64,000 nt of DNA from Laterigemmans sp052161645 (GTDB lineage Bacteria; Planctomycetota; Planctomycetia; Pirellulales; Pirellulaceae), in NCBI GenBank assembly GCA_052161645.1, contig CP197414.1; one strand, 5' to 3'. This document shows, one piece after another, positions 45,176 through 53,203 of the stretch (the stretch's first letter is position 1; every line of letters begins with the position of its first letter). Made by a program: the position numbers and the translations under genes. Below the pieces are notes generated by a model. The model worked only from the letters and a program-made list of their open reading frames with translations, had not been told where the DNA came from and ran no database searches.

Positions 45176-45649
45176 CTACTTGCTCGCCAACGGGAAGGTG
45201 AAATCATTAGCACCTCCCTCAGTGACGTCAGCGGTTAGTTGTGACATGGTCGGGTTATTGTACTTGGCGGGAATCAAGTTCTTGACTTTAAAGTCACTGG
45301 TGATCGCCGGATTGTTGGCCATGTCTTCCATCATCTTCTTGGGGTCATCCATCGCCTGGCCATCAGATTCCGTCTTGACGATAGCCACTTGATGTCTGCC
45401 CAAAGTGGCCCCGTCGACCGACTGCGAACCGACGGTCGTTTTCAGGCTAAATTTGCCCGCCGCATCGGTTTTACCCGAAGCAGCCAAACCGGCGGCGCTG
45501 AGAAAATTCACGGTCGCACCTTCGACCGGCGCGCCGTCGAGAGTGACTGTACCGGTAACGGGCACCGTGCCTGGTAGATCGGGGCCACAGCCGACCAAAA
45601 TACAAGCGAACGGTAAGCAGAGGAGGCCGACAATAGCACGTGTTTTCAT
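45176..45649 (-). CDS. Lipoprotein with carboxypeptidase-regulatory-like domain
   Basis: A 157-residue protein. The N-terminus MKTRAIVGLLCLPFACILVGC ends in a lipobox with Cys21. The mature part begins PVTGTVTLDGAPVEGATVNF, the pattern of carboxypeptidase-regulatory-like Ig-fold domains common in small planctomycete lipoproteins. It is found downstream of the DUF1559 gene, as is usual for this pair, after a strong hairpin. The role is unknown, perhaps surface anchoring. Its stop faces the end of the DUF1501 gene. Confidence 0.9.
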   Translation of the reverse strand: MKTRAIVGLLCLPFACILVGCGPDLPGTVPVTGTVTLDGAPVEGATVNFLSAAGLAASGKTDAAGKFSLKTTVGSQSVDGATLGRHQVAIVKTESDGQAMDDPKKMMEDMANNPAITSDFKVKNLIPAKYNNPTMSQLTADVTEGGANDFTFPLASK

Positions 45650-45743
45650 AGCAGCTTATTCGGATTTACTGGTGGTGAAGAAGAACTGTTGGGAACCTCA
45701 TGAATTCGCGATGCGTTCAATGGTTGCCCCAAGGGAACGGAAA

Positions 45744-45775
45744 GGCGGTCGGCCAAACAAGTTTGACCGACCGCC
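45744..45775 (-). terminator. Strong hairpin between DUF1559 and lipoprotein genes
   Basis: Arms of 15 bases at 45744-45758 and 45761-45775 pair with one mismatch around a 2-base loop (GGCGGTCGG... and ...CCGACCGCC). A T-run (TTTTTT, 45780-45785) follows on the plus strand, whereas the flanking genes are on the minus strand, where only a weak T-rich tail follows. It may act as a partial terminator or RNA stabiliser at the 3' end of the DUF1559 message. Confidence 0.6.
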
Positions 45776-45848
45776 GGCGTTTTTTGTGTGAGCAGCCTAA
45801 AAGCAACGCGACAGCCCACAAATTGCAACAATCGTTGCCGGGTCAAAA

Positions 45849-46961
45849 TTAAGGAATTTGGACAGCACGACCGTCACGACGACAGCCGAGTGCGTTATAG
45901 ACGGTGTAGTCGATCGTTTCAGCCAACATGTGGACGGAACCATCGCCGAAGACAAACTGCGCACCGGCGGTGTGTTCGGATTTGAAACCTTGCGAGGTTT
46001 GCCAGTTACGCCAGCCGTTGCAACCCAAACCGTTGTTGTTATCAAGCCCCAGGGGATTGGTAGCTTGATTCCAGCCTGGTTCGCCAATACCGACGATTGG
46101 GAAGTTGATCGGCGCGGTCGTGGCGGTCCACAAGGTGTTGAAGTGCATCCAGCCATTCCAGTGGTGATCGCTCTTATGTGGCAGAATCTCACCCATTGCA
46201 ATCACATTGGAAAGACCATCTTGAATGTCAGCAAATCGCGGTCCCCACTCACCACGCCCGAACATCCCAGAGACGTTGACGCCACTGGTTGAGTTGGCAT
46301 GACCGGCAGGCCCGGTGCCAAAAATGTTACCGGGGAAGAGGTTACATGAACCACCCTGGGATGGCATCGCCTGGGCACCGATACTGACCGCATAGTTGGA
46401 CAGTGCGCGGTGGTTGATGTTGGCTGGATCGCTCCATTGCCAACGATCCATGCCACTGTACGAGGGACAGATGTAAGTCGGTACCACGACGTGGAAACTC
46501 TTCTCGACACTGATGCCGTTAAACATGAATGAGCCGGTCTCGTTGGACGGCACCCATGCTTGGTATTCCGAAGCGCTGGGGTTTTGGCCTGGATCGAGCA
46601 ACGGAGGTTGCGCGACAGCGCGCGGAATACTTTGGTAGAGCGCGGATTGCTCGATAAAAGGCAGTAACGCAGCCAACTGGCTTCCTTTACTGCTGGCGTT
46701 CCACGTGTTGGGCTCACGTGTGGTACCCGCGTGCTGGAATCCCGAAAGGGGAAGACGGTTCGCGGTGTCGTGATAGTTGTGCAGAGACAAACCAATTTGT
46801 TTGAGATTGTTGCTGCACTGCATGCGTCGTGCTGCTTCACGGGCCGCTTGGACGGCTGGCAACAGCAGCCCCACCAAGATGCCGATGATGGCAATCACCA
46901 CCAGCAGCTCCACCAGTGTGAAAGCAGGCCGGCGGCCGGCTAACGATTTTCGCTGCATCAT
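45849..46961 (-). CDS. DUF1559 prepilin-like protein with type IV N-methylation motif
   Basis: A 370-residue protein. The N-terminus has RRPAFTLVELLVVIAIIGIL, a prepilin peptidase/methylation motif with Phe after the cleavage point, then LLPAVQAAREAARRMQCSNN and LKQIGLSLHNYHDT, the DUF1559 signature. Near the C-terminus HTAGAQFVFGDG fits the H-X9-DG motif of the family. Planctomycetes have many copies, thought to be pseudopilin-like surface or secretion components. GGAG lies upstream of the ATG. It is followed by a hairpin and a lipoprotein gene. Confidence 0.95.
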   Translation of the reverse strand: MMQRKSLAGRRPAFTLVELLVVIAIIGILVGLLLPAVQAAREAARRMQCSNNLKQIGLSLHNYHDTANRLPLSGFQHAGTTREPNTWNASSKGSQLAALLPFIEQSALYQSIPRAVAQPPLLDPGQNPSASEYQAWVPSNETGSFMFNGISVEKSFHVVVPTYICPSYSGMDRWQWSDPANINHRALSNYAVSIGAQAMPSQGGSCNLFPGNIFGTGPAGHANSTSGVNVSGMFGRGEWGPRFADIQDGLSNVIAMGEILPHKSDHHWNGWMHFNTLWTATTAPINFPIVGIGEPGWNQATNPLGLDNNNGLGCNGWRNWQTSQGFKSEHTAGAQFVFGDGSVHMLAETIDYTVYNALGCRRDGRAVQIP

Positions 46962-47337
46962 AATGATATTGCTCCAGAAGAACTAGAATCATGAACGAGC
47001 CGTGATCACGGCAAAAACAACGTTCTCTTGGGCCTGGCGGGAGAATCTCAAACGTTTAGAAAAGCGGACAACGACTGACTCCAACGGCGTACAATGCCCC
47101 AGACCATTCCGTCGTTGTAGCGACCTGTTCGGCAGGAATCAACATTTTCTCGGAAAAATAATTCCGCGCAGTGCGAGGGATTTCCGCAAGAAATCGCGGT
47201 TAAAGGGATCTATGACGCCACTAAAGCATCAACAGTCAACGCTGCGCCGGTAATCACACCATTGAGGTGGGGCAGGAAAGTCCTGCCCACTTGACACTCC
47301 ATTAACAAATTTAAACGGTTGCCAGTCGGCTCATTAA
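46962..47337. other. Intergenic region
   Basis: This is 376 bases between two minus-strand genes. It holds the palindrome at 47267-47290 and otherwise nothing recognisable. It should contain the DUF1559 promoter. Confidence 0.6.
47267..47290. repeat. Palindrome downstream of TPR gene
   Basis: GTGGGGCAGGA, a 3-base loop AAG, and TCCTGCCCAC form a 10-bp stem with one bulged G. It lies 48 bases past the stop of the TPR gene with no T-run, so it may be a REP-like element or a weak terminator. Confidence 0.6.
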
Positions 47338-48750
47338 TCATTCCGGTGAAGCTGCTGCAGAAGATTCAGCAGTTCCGGAAGCATCAGCAGCACCAGCATC
47401 CCCTGGAGCGATATCCGTGGGGACGACTTCCGCTGGGGTGGGACCGGCCAGTGCGCGGTGACGTTGTAGCGCGGCGATGAATTCGGGTTGACTAACGACT
47501 TTGCGCTCGTAGTAGTCGGCCAGCTGGCGATGGCTTGCTTGGTGATTTGGGTCGAGTTCCAAGACGCTCATTAACCACATCAAACCGTCTTCTGTGTTCC
47601 CGTAATTTAGATGCGCGGCGCCGACTGCGTAACGCAGTTCGATGTTGCTTGGTTCGTCGGTGAGCCGCGAAATTTGTTGATTGGCTTCGGCGGTGGCAGC
47701 AGCCGCCTCACTAGCATATTCGAAATGTTCGGTCGCCTCTGCGAGCCGCCCCAAGCCGCGTAGAGCGGTCGCGTAGGCGTAGCGAATCTCCCTGCGACGT
47801 GTCCCCGCCTCGACGGCCGACTGCAAGGTGTCCACAGCAGCCTGATACTCACCTCGTTCAACCAAACGATCAGCTTGTTCGACCAGCAACCGGTGATCTT
47901 CTGGGAACCGCTTTGTCGCTTGCAACAGCACTTCATCCGCTTCTTCGCCACGGCCTTCATCGCGGAGGGCCTGCGCCAAGCTGGCAGCCGCGCCGGCTGC
48001 GTAACGATCTTCCGTCAAGCCGATTTGCAGGTAGGGAATTGCTTCTTCCGGCTGCTTGGCTTCGGCCAATAACTGGCCCAAGCTAATAGCGGCCAGCGGC
48101 TGCCGAGGGTCGATCTCGAGGGCTCGCCGAAACGCTTTTTCGGCTGGCTCGGTGGCTCGCTGTTCGACAAAAATCAGCCCCAGCCAAGCGTGCGGCCGGG
48201 GATCATCGGGAAAGTCCTGGATCCAAGCTTGCAGCAACGTGGTGGCGGTCCGGAAGTCACGCATCCGCATGTAACCTTGCACATACGCTTCGACCACCTC
48301 CGCTTGATTGAAGCCATCGTTGCCCAGCAAGGCAGCTAATTGCGGCCCGGCGGTCGACATCGCCCCACTTTGAGCCGTCGTGAGCCATTGTTCAAACTCA
48401 ACTTGTCCGCTGGAAACGCCCCAAATTCGAGCTCGCTGCAAGTGTTTGCGCGCTTGCTCAAATTCCCCCAAGCGACGTTGCTGGCGAGCCAGGGCGAATT
48501 CCGCTTGCGGAGCCTCCGGGTGAACCCACTTTGCCCAACCAGTCCAACGCTCCACACCGGCCGCATCGTCCGAAGAAGCGGCGATGGTTGCCAGTTGTCC
48601 CAGCCAGTTGGCGACGCGGGGACGTTGCCAAGCCGCAATGTTCAAAAGTCCGACCAGAAGCACCAGCAGCCACCAAGTTCGGACTCGCGAGCGCCGCGGT
48701 TTGTTTGTGGATTTGTCAGCCAACTTGCCCGTCCCAACGTAAGAAACCAT
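47338..48750 (-). CDS. Membrane-anchored TPR protein
   Basis: A 470-residue protein with an Arg/Lys-rich N-terminus, then one membrane helix (TWWLLVLLVGLLNIAAW, about 26-42), then at least eight TPR-like units to about residue 435, such as AEKAFRRALEIDPRQPLAAI and ATEHFEYASEAAAATAEANQ. The tail is Ala/Pro/Ser-rich. The repeats would sit on the outside of the membrane as a scaffold. It is divergent from the DUF3179 gene with only 89 bases between starts and close to the CRTAC1/TPR pair at 49656-52794, which suggests a common exported complex (inference). Confidence 0.88.
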   Translation of the reverse strand: MVSYVGTGKLADKSTNKPRRSRVRTWWLLVLLVGLLNIAAWQRPRVANWLGQLATIAASSDDAAGVERWTGWAKWVHPEAPQAEFALARQQRRLGEFEQARKHLQRARIWGVSSGQVEFEQWLTTAQSGAMSTAGPQLAALLGNDGFNQAEVVEAYVQGYMRMRDFRTATTLLQAWIQDFPDDPRPHAWLGLIFVEQRATEPAEKAFRRALEIDPRQPLAAISLGQLLAEAKQPEEAIPYLQIGLTEDRYAAGAAASLAQALRDEGRGEEADEVLLQATKRFPEDHRLLVEQADRLVERGEYQAAVDTLQSAVEAGTRRREIRYAYATALRGLGRLAEATEHFEYASEAAAATAEANQQISRLTDEPSNIELRYAVGAAHLNYGNTEDGLMWLMSVLELDPNHQASHRQLADYYERKVVSQPEFIAALQRHRALAGPTPAEVVPTDIAPGDAGAADASGTAESSAAASPE

Positions 48751-48839
48751 GATAGAAAGAATAAATCGTCTCTAGTTCGTACTATATCAGCACGAACCGG
48801 AGAGGGTATCGGTTCCTCTTCTGCATCAGGCAATCCCCG

Positions 48840-49595
48840 ATGATTCGGCTCGCCCAGCTAAATAAACTCAGCCCCCTCATGCGGCCCACCCCGACGAATA
48901 AGCTCTGCGGGGCAGCGGCCAACTTGCCGCGCTCCCGCTCAAGCTTCAGCCTGATCCCCGCGAGTTCAAAATCAATGTCTGCTGGGGTGTGGACGATCTC
49001 GATGGGCCTGTTGATGACCTGCTGGGGATGCGGCAAGCAATATCCGACTAAAGCAGAACTGCTGAAGGACACTTCGCCCGAGGCCCGCGCGGTGATCGAT
49101 CCGCCCAGCGGCGACCCCATGGTCAGCACTCCGATGGTGGTCAGCGGTGTGGAGCGTCCCCCGATGGTGCCGGCGGCCGAAGCCGATTTGCCGCCCGATG
49201 CAGCGGTGATCGGCGTGGTTGTCGATGGCCAAGCCCGCGCCTATCCGCTGCATCGACTGAGCGGCATGATGGAGCACGTGGTCAATGATTTAGTGGCTGG
49301 ACGCTTGGGACAAATGCGTCCCATCAGCATCACCTACTGCGATCGAACCGACTGTGTCCGGGTCTTTACGCCGGAAGATGCACTGAGCCAAGCTAGCTTG
49401 GAAATGGGGACCATCGGCTTGATCGAAGGTGCCCTGGGGCTTACTTATCAAGCACAGCAGTTTCGTCAAATCGACTCGATCCCCGGCTTGCAAACGATCG
49501 AGCCTGTCCGCACCACTTGGCTGGAATGGCGTTTCGAGCACCCCGATACCCTGGTCTACGCTGGCGTGCAGCGGAAGGATACCATGTCGAATTAA
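48840..49595 (+). CDS. DUF3179-like lipoprotein
   Basis: A protein of up to 251 residues. The core (about 115-251) has AVIGVVVDGQARAYPLHRLS, MMEHVVNDLV, ISITYCDRTDCVRVF and LEWRFEHPDTLVY, matching DUF3179-like sequences. A lipobox-like LMTCWGCGK occurs near residue 62, suggesting lipid attachment. Two starts are possible: the ATG at 48840 and the ATG at 48975, which would put the lipobox at residue 19. Neither has a clear ribosome site; the longer form supplies the positive charge before the hydrophobic core. The family has no proven activity. It is followed by the CRTAC1 gene after 60 bases. Confidence 0.8.
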   Translation: MIRLAQLNKLSPLMRPTPTNKLCGAAANLPRSRSSFSLIPASSKSMSAGVWTISMGLLMTCWGCGKQYPTKAELLKDTSPEARAVIDPPSGDPMVSTPMVVSGVERPPMVPAAEADLPPDAAVIGVVVDGQARAYPLHRLSGMMEHVVNDLVAGRLGQMRPISITYCDRTDCVRVFTPEDALSQASLEMGTIGLIEGALGLTYQAQQFRQIDSIPGLQTIEPVRTTWLEWRFEHPDTLVYAGVQRKDTMSN

Positions 49596-49655
49596 CTCCC
49601 CCGTCCCGCGGTCGTTTGCTTTTCCCCCGCGCAACACCTCTCCAGGCCCATCGCT

Positions 49656-51569
49656 ATGCTCGCGGCCCTTGTTCGTTTCTCCGCCCAGCACAATCGCATT
49701 GCCCCACTGCACCACCGGAAGACGACTCCGCTACGGCAAGAAGTCCACCCACTGCTGAGCTGGCTGCTGCTGGCCAGCCTTGTTTTCGCCGTGGGTTGTG
49801 ATCGCCAGTCAAAGCCGACCGACGCAACGCTTGACGACGAGCGGGCGGCGGCCAAACTACGGCCACCTCAGCAAGCGAATTCGCAGAACCCCTTGGCAAC
49901 GAACGATCGGGCCGATCAAGCGACGCAATCACAGCGACTGCCGCTGGCGGATCAAACCGACCGCTGGGACGTGGGGTTTGTTTATCAAAATGGTCAGTCC
50001 GCCAATCAGTACACGATTCTGGAATCGCTGGGTGGCGGCGTTGGTATGATCGATTTTGATCTGGATGGCTGGACCGATCTGTTTTGCCCCGGTGGCGGAA
50101 CCTTTGTCGATCAAACCGCGGTTGGATTTCCCAGCGAACTGTTCCGCAACTTGGAGGGCCAATCATTGCGGGCCGTTGGTCAGCAAGCGGGTGCCGGTTT
50201 TTCCACACCCCGTTACACGCATGGTGCTTTCGTGAATGACTACGACGCGGACGGATTCCCCGACGTGTTGATCTCCGGCTATGGCGGTTTACAGCTTTGG
50301 CGGAACCAGGGGGATGGGACATTTCGTGAAATGGCGCAAGCAGCGGGACTTGGCGACCAATTGTGGAGCAGCGGTTGTGCTTGGGCCGATGTCAATGGCG
50401 ATGGTCTGCTCGACCTCTACGTGACACACTACGTTGATTGGTCGTTCGACAATCATCCTTTTTGTCGTGGTCGCACGGCGGAAGAACGCGACATCTGCCC
50501 ACCTCGCGAATACACGGGCCTCCCCGACAGCTTATACCTTGCCCGCGGTGATGGCACGTTTGAAGATGTTACGGCGGAATGGAATTTACAGCCCGAGGGC
50601 AAAGGTTTGGGTGTGTTGGCGGCCGATTTCGATCAAAATGGCTCGATCGATTTTTATGTTGCCAATGACACCGTCAACAATTTCCTGTTGGCTTCCGATG
50701 GCAAGGCCCCATTTCGCGAGATCGCCATGCTCAGTGGTTCGGCTGCTGATAAAGCGGGCATCCCCAACGGCAGCATGGGACTGGGGCTATTAGATTTTAA
50801 CCACAGCGGTCGTCCCGACATCTGGGTTACGAACTACGAACGCGAGGACTTTGCCTTGTATCGCAACGAAGGACCAGCCGCCTTTCTCCACGTCAGTGAC
50901 ATCGCCGGCTTGAATGTCCTGGGAGGTTTGTTTGTCGGTTTCGGAACCGTCTGCGTCGATCTCGATCTCGATGGTGACGAAGACATCTTAGTCAACAACG
51001 GGCATGTCATTCTTTATCCCTCCGCATCGCCCCGCGCCCAGTTGCCGCTCGTGCTGGAGAACAAGGCGGGCCGGTTTCAACGAGTCACCTATGATGCCGA
51101 CAATTATTTGATGCAACCGCACGAGGGACGTGGCTTGGCGGCGGGCGACCTCGATAACGACGGAGACCTTGATTTGGTCTACTCCAACATAAACGCGCCC
51201 CTCGCGGTGGTTGAAAACCGAGACGACACCTTGAACCATTGGTTTCAGTTGGAACTTGTCGGCCGAGCCTCGAATCGAGATGCCGTGGGGGCCGTGGCCA
51301 CGATCCATTACCGCGACGAGCAAACCGCAAGCAGCGTGGGGGGAGCAGCCGCCGGCGGAGCAGCCGAAAAAACAACAACCCAACGGATGCGAATTCGTTA
51401 TGGTGGTGGAAGTTATTTATCGACCAGCCAAAGAAGACTAAGCTGGGGATTAGGGGCGGCGACTAAAATTGATCGCCTGGTGATCACTTGGCCCAGCGGG
51501 CAAGAAACTGAATTTACCGAGCTTTCGGCAAATCAATTGCTGAGAGTTGTGGAGCCGAATCATGAATGA
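49656..51569 (+). CDS. CRTAC1-type FG-GAP lipoprotein with ASPIC/UnbV domain
   Basis: A 637-residue protein. The N-terminus has a hydrophobic segment ending LASLVFAVGC, a lipobox. FG-GAP-type repeats with calcium-like loops run from about 125 to 510 (DFDLDGWTDLFCPGG, DYDADGFPDVLISG, DVNGDGLLDLYVTH, DLDLDGDEDILVNN, DLDNDGDLDLVYSN). The C-terminal ASPIC/UnbV domain (about 525-630) has NRDAVGAVATIHY, RYGGGSYLSTSQRRLSWGLG and DRLVITWPSGQETEF. This architecture is annotated as the CRTAC1 family and is usually next to a TPR protein, as here, where it overlaps the next gene by 8 bases. It is probably an outer-face binding or adhesion protein. Confidence 0.92.
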   Translation: MLAALVRFSAQHNRIAPLHHRKTTPLRQEVHPLLSWLLLASLVFAVGCDRQSKPTDATLDDERAAAKLRPPQQANSQNPLATNDRADQATQSQRLPLADQTDRWDVGFVYQNGQSANQYTILESLGGGVGMIDFDLDGWTDLFCPGGGTFVDQTAVGFPSELFRNLEGQSLRAVGQQAGAGFSTPRYTHGAFVNDYDADGFPDVLISGYGGLQLWRNQGDGTFREMAQAAGLGDQLWSSGCAWADVNGDGLLDLYVTHYVDWSFDNHPFCRGRTAEERDICPPREYTGLPDSLYLARGDGTFEDVTAEWNLQPEGKGLGVLAADFDQNGSIDFYVANDTVNNFLLASDGKAPFREIAMLSGSAADKAGIPNGSMGLGLLDFNHSGRPDIWVTNYEREDFALYRNEGPAAFLHVSDIAGLNVLGGLFVGFGTVCVDLDLDGDEDILVNNGHVILYPSASPRAQLPLVLENKAGRFQRVTYDADNYLMQPHEGRGLAAGDLDNDGDLDLVYSNINAPLAVVENRDDTLNHWFQLELVGRASNRDAVGAVATIHYRDEQTASSVGGAAAGGAAEKTTTQRMRIRYGGGSYLSTSQRRLSWGLGAATKIDRLVITWPSGQETEFTELSANQLLRVVEPNHE

Positions 51570-52794
51570 ACCAGACTCCTTGGCGGCGACCAAAACTGGC
51601 GGAAAGCTGCCGAAATTCTTAACACTTGCCTTGTTGCTGGGCTTTGCCGGTTCGTTGGGTTGGCAATGGTGGCACGACCCGGCGCGGCACGCCGAACTGG
51701 GCATGCAAGCGCTGAACGAGGATGACCCAGCCGGAATTGCGCAAGCGGCTGAAGTTTTAGCAAACGATCCCCGCTACGAATTTCACGCTGCCTTTTTTCA
51801 AGCCGTGTTGGAATTGAAAAACGAAAAACCACAGGCCGCGTTGGAAAAACTCCGGTTGCCGATGGCGCATCCCGACTTGGAAGTAGAGTCACGGGTGTTG
51901 GCGGGCCAAGCGGCTTATGAGATGAACGCCATAGGTAACGCGAAATTGCTGTGGGAAGAAGCCCTCACACGCGATCCTTACTGCGTTCCCGCGCATCGTT
52001 GGTTGGGAGCGATGTATTTTGATCTTGGTGCGATGGATAACGCGATCTTGCATTTGCAAGCCGTCTCACGATTGGATCCCGCAGACCCTCGCCCGGACCG
52101 CTTGATGGGGCTGATCAATTATGATTACGAGAGACCGGAGATCGCCATTCCTCATTATCAGGAAACACTCCGCCGCGATCCTAATCAGGCAAACGTGGCG
52201 AACATCTGGTTGGAATTAGCCGACTGCCACATCAAGCAACGAGAGTACGCGATCGCTGTGGAACAACTAGCAAACTGCCCCACTTCGGCGCGCAAGAGCC
52301 GCATGTTGGCGGAGTGCAAAATGAACTTGGGTGAGCTGGAATCGGCGAAGGAGCTCGCCGCCGAAGCTTTGGCCGCGCAACCTGATGATGTCAAAACGTT
52401 ACAACTGAATGCCCAAGTTCAACTCGTTGACGGAGAATTACCCGCAGCGGCCAGCCTGCTGCGACAAGCGGTTAAGGCCGATCCTTACAGCCACAGCGCC
52501 CGCACTCAGCTCAGCCAAGTGCTGACGCGGTTGGGAGAAAACGATGAATCGAAACTGCACGCCCAGCGAGCCGATGAGCTGCAAATCCTCTGGCAACAAT
52601 TTTCTGATTTGCAAATCGATGCCATCAATCAGATGACCAATGCCAATATTCGCTACCAGATTGGCAAACTCGCGGCGCAGTTGGGCAAGCCCGAGTTGGC
52701 CGTCAGCTGGTATCGCGCCGCGTTGGCGATCAACCCGGGCATGCAACCGGCCGCCGAGGCGCTCAACGAAATTTCATCACCGCAAATCAATTGA
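51562..52794 (+). CDS. Membrane-anchored TPR protein, partner of CRTAC1
   Basis: A 410-residue protein. The start at 51562 lies inside the last codons of the CRTAC1 gene; an upstream frame start at 51547 is less likely. After a short basic N-terminus there is one membrane helix (LTLALLLGFAGSLGWQWW, about 20-37), then TPR-like units through about 400 (for example VSRLDPADPRPDRLMGLINY, LAAEALAAQPDDVKTLQLNA, VSWYRAALAINPGMQPAAEA). It is exposed outside the membrane and translationally coupled to the propeller lipoprotein, so the two likely form a complex. Confidence 0.9.
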   Translation: MNEPDSLAATKTGGKLPKFLTLALLLGFAGSLGWQWWHDPARHAELGMQALNEDDPAGIAQAAEVLANDPRYEFHAAFFQAVLELKNEKPQAALEKLRLPMAHPDLEVESRVLAGQAAYEMNAIGNAKLLWEEALTRDPYCVPAHRWLGAMYFDLGAMDNAILHLQAVSRLDPADPRPDRLMGLINYDYERPEIAIPHYQETLRRDPNQANVANIWLELADCHIKQREYAIAVEQLANCPTSARKSRMLAECKMNLGELESAKELAAEALAAQPDDVKTLQLNAQVQLVDGELPAAASLLRQAVKADPYSHSARTQLSQVLTRLGENDESKLHAQRADELQILWQQFSDLQIDAINQMTNANIRYQIGKLAAQLGKPELAVSWYRAALAINPGMQPAAEALNEISSPQIN

Positions 52795-52837
52795 TCAACA
52801 CCACTTAAGTAATCACCACCATCAACTAGTCGGATTC

Positions 52838-53203
52838 ATGTCAGAGCAACTCTCCGCAACAAGCCACTTGCCCATCTCCGATCGATGCTCCATGGAATTT
52901 GAACATGGTACCGCCATCGGCACGGCCCAGCGTTGGCTGGGCGGTCAATACTGTTCCATCATCACCAAGGTTGGCATTGTGGGCTGTGGGATTTACGACT
53001 TGGCAACAGCCGCTGAGTTTGGTCAAGCGATTGCGATTGCCAAGGGGACGCCAGCCCAGCCGCTGGTGCTGCCGGAGGATCTGCTGGAAGCAAAGATTGT
53101 TGGCGTGACACCGGCGGCGGCCGCGATGGGCGTGGAGCCTGGTTGCAGCGGCCGTGAGGCTGTAGAAACCATGTTACGAGCGGCTGCGAAGATAGGCGAT
53201 TAA
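52838..53203 (+). CDS. DUF1805 family protein (YunC-like)
   Basis: A 121-residue protein. The ATG at 52838 gives a family-length protein; the upstream frame is a shadow of the TPR gene. The central GGQYCSIITKVGIVGCGIYD, GQAIAIAKGTPAQPLVLPED, LLEAKIVGVTPAAAAMGVEP and GCSGREAVETML match the small DUF1805/YunC fold. The family is conserved in bacteria and archaea without a settled function. The last 30 bases overlap the 3' end of the convergent ceramidase-heme gene. Confidence 0.85.
   Translation: MSEQLSATSHLPISDRCSMEFEHGTAIGTAQRWLGGQYCSIITKVGIVGCGIYDLATAAEFGQAIAIAKGTPAQPLVLPEDLLEAKIVGVTPAAAAMGVEPGCSGREAVETMLRAAAKIGD

Noticed and set aside
52640..52837. N-terminal extension of the DUF1805 frame
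   Set aside because: The extension is a shadow of the TPR gene in another frame; the ATG at 52838 gives a normal family-length protein.
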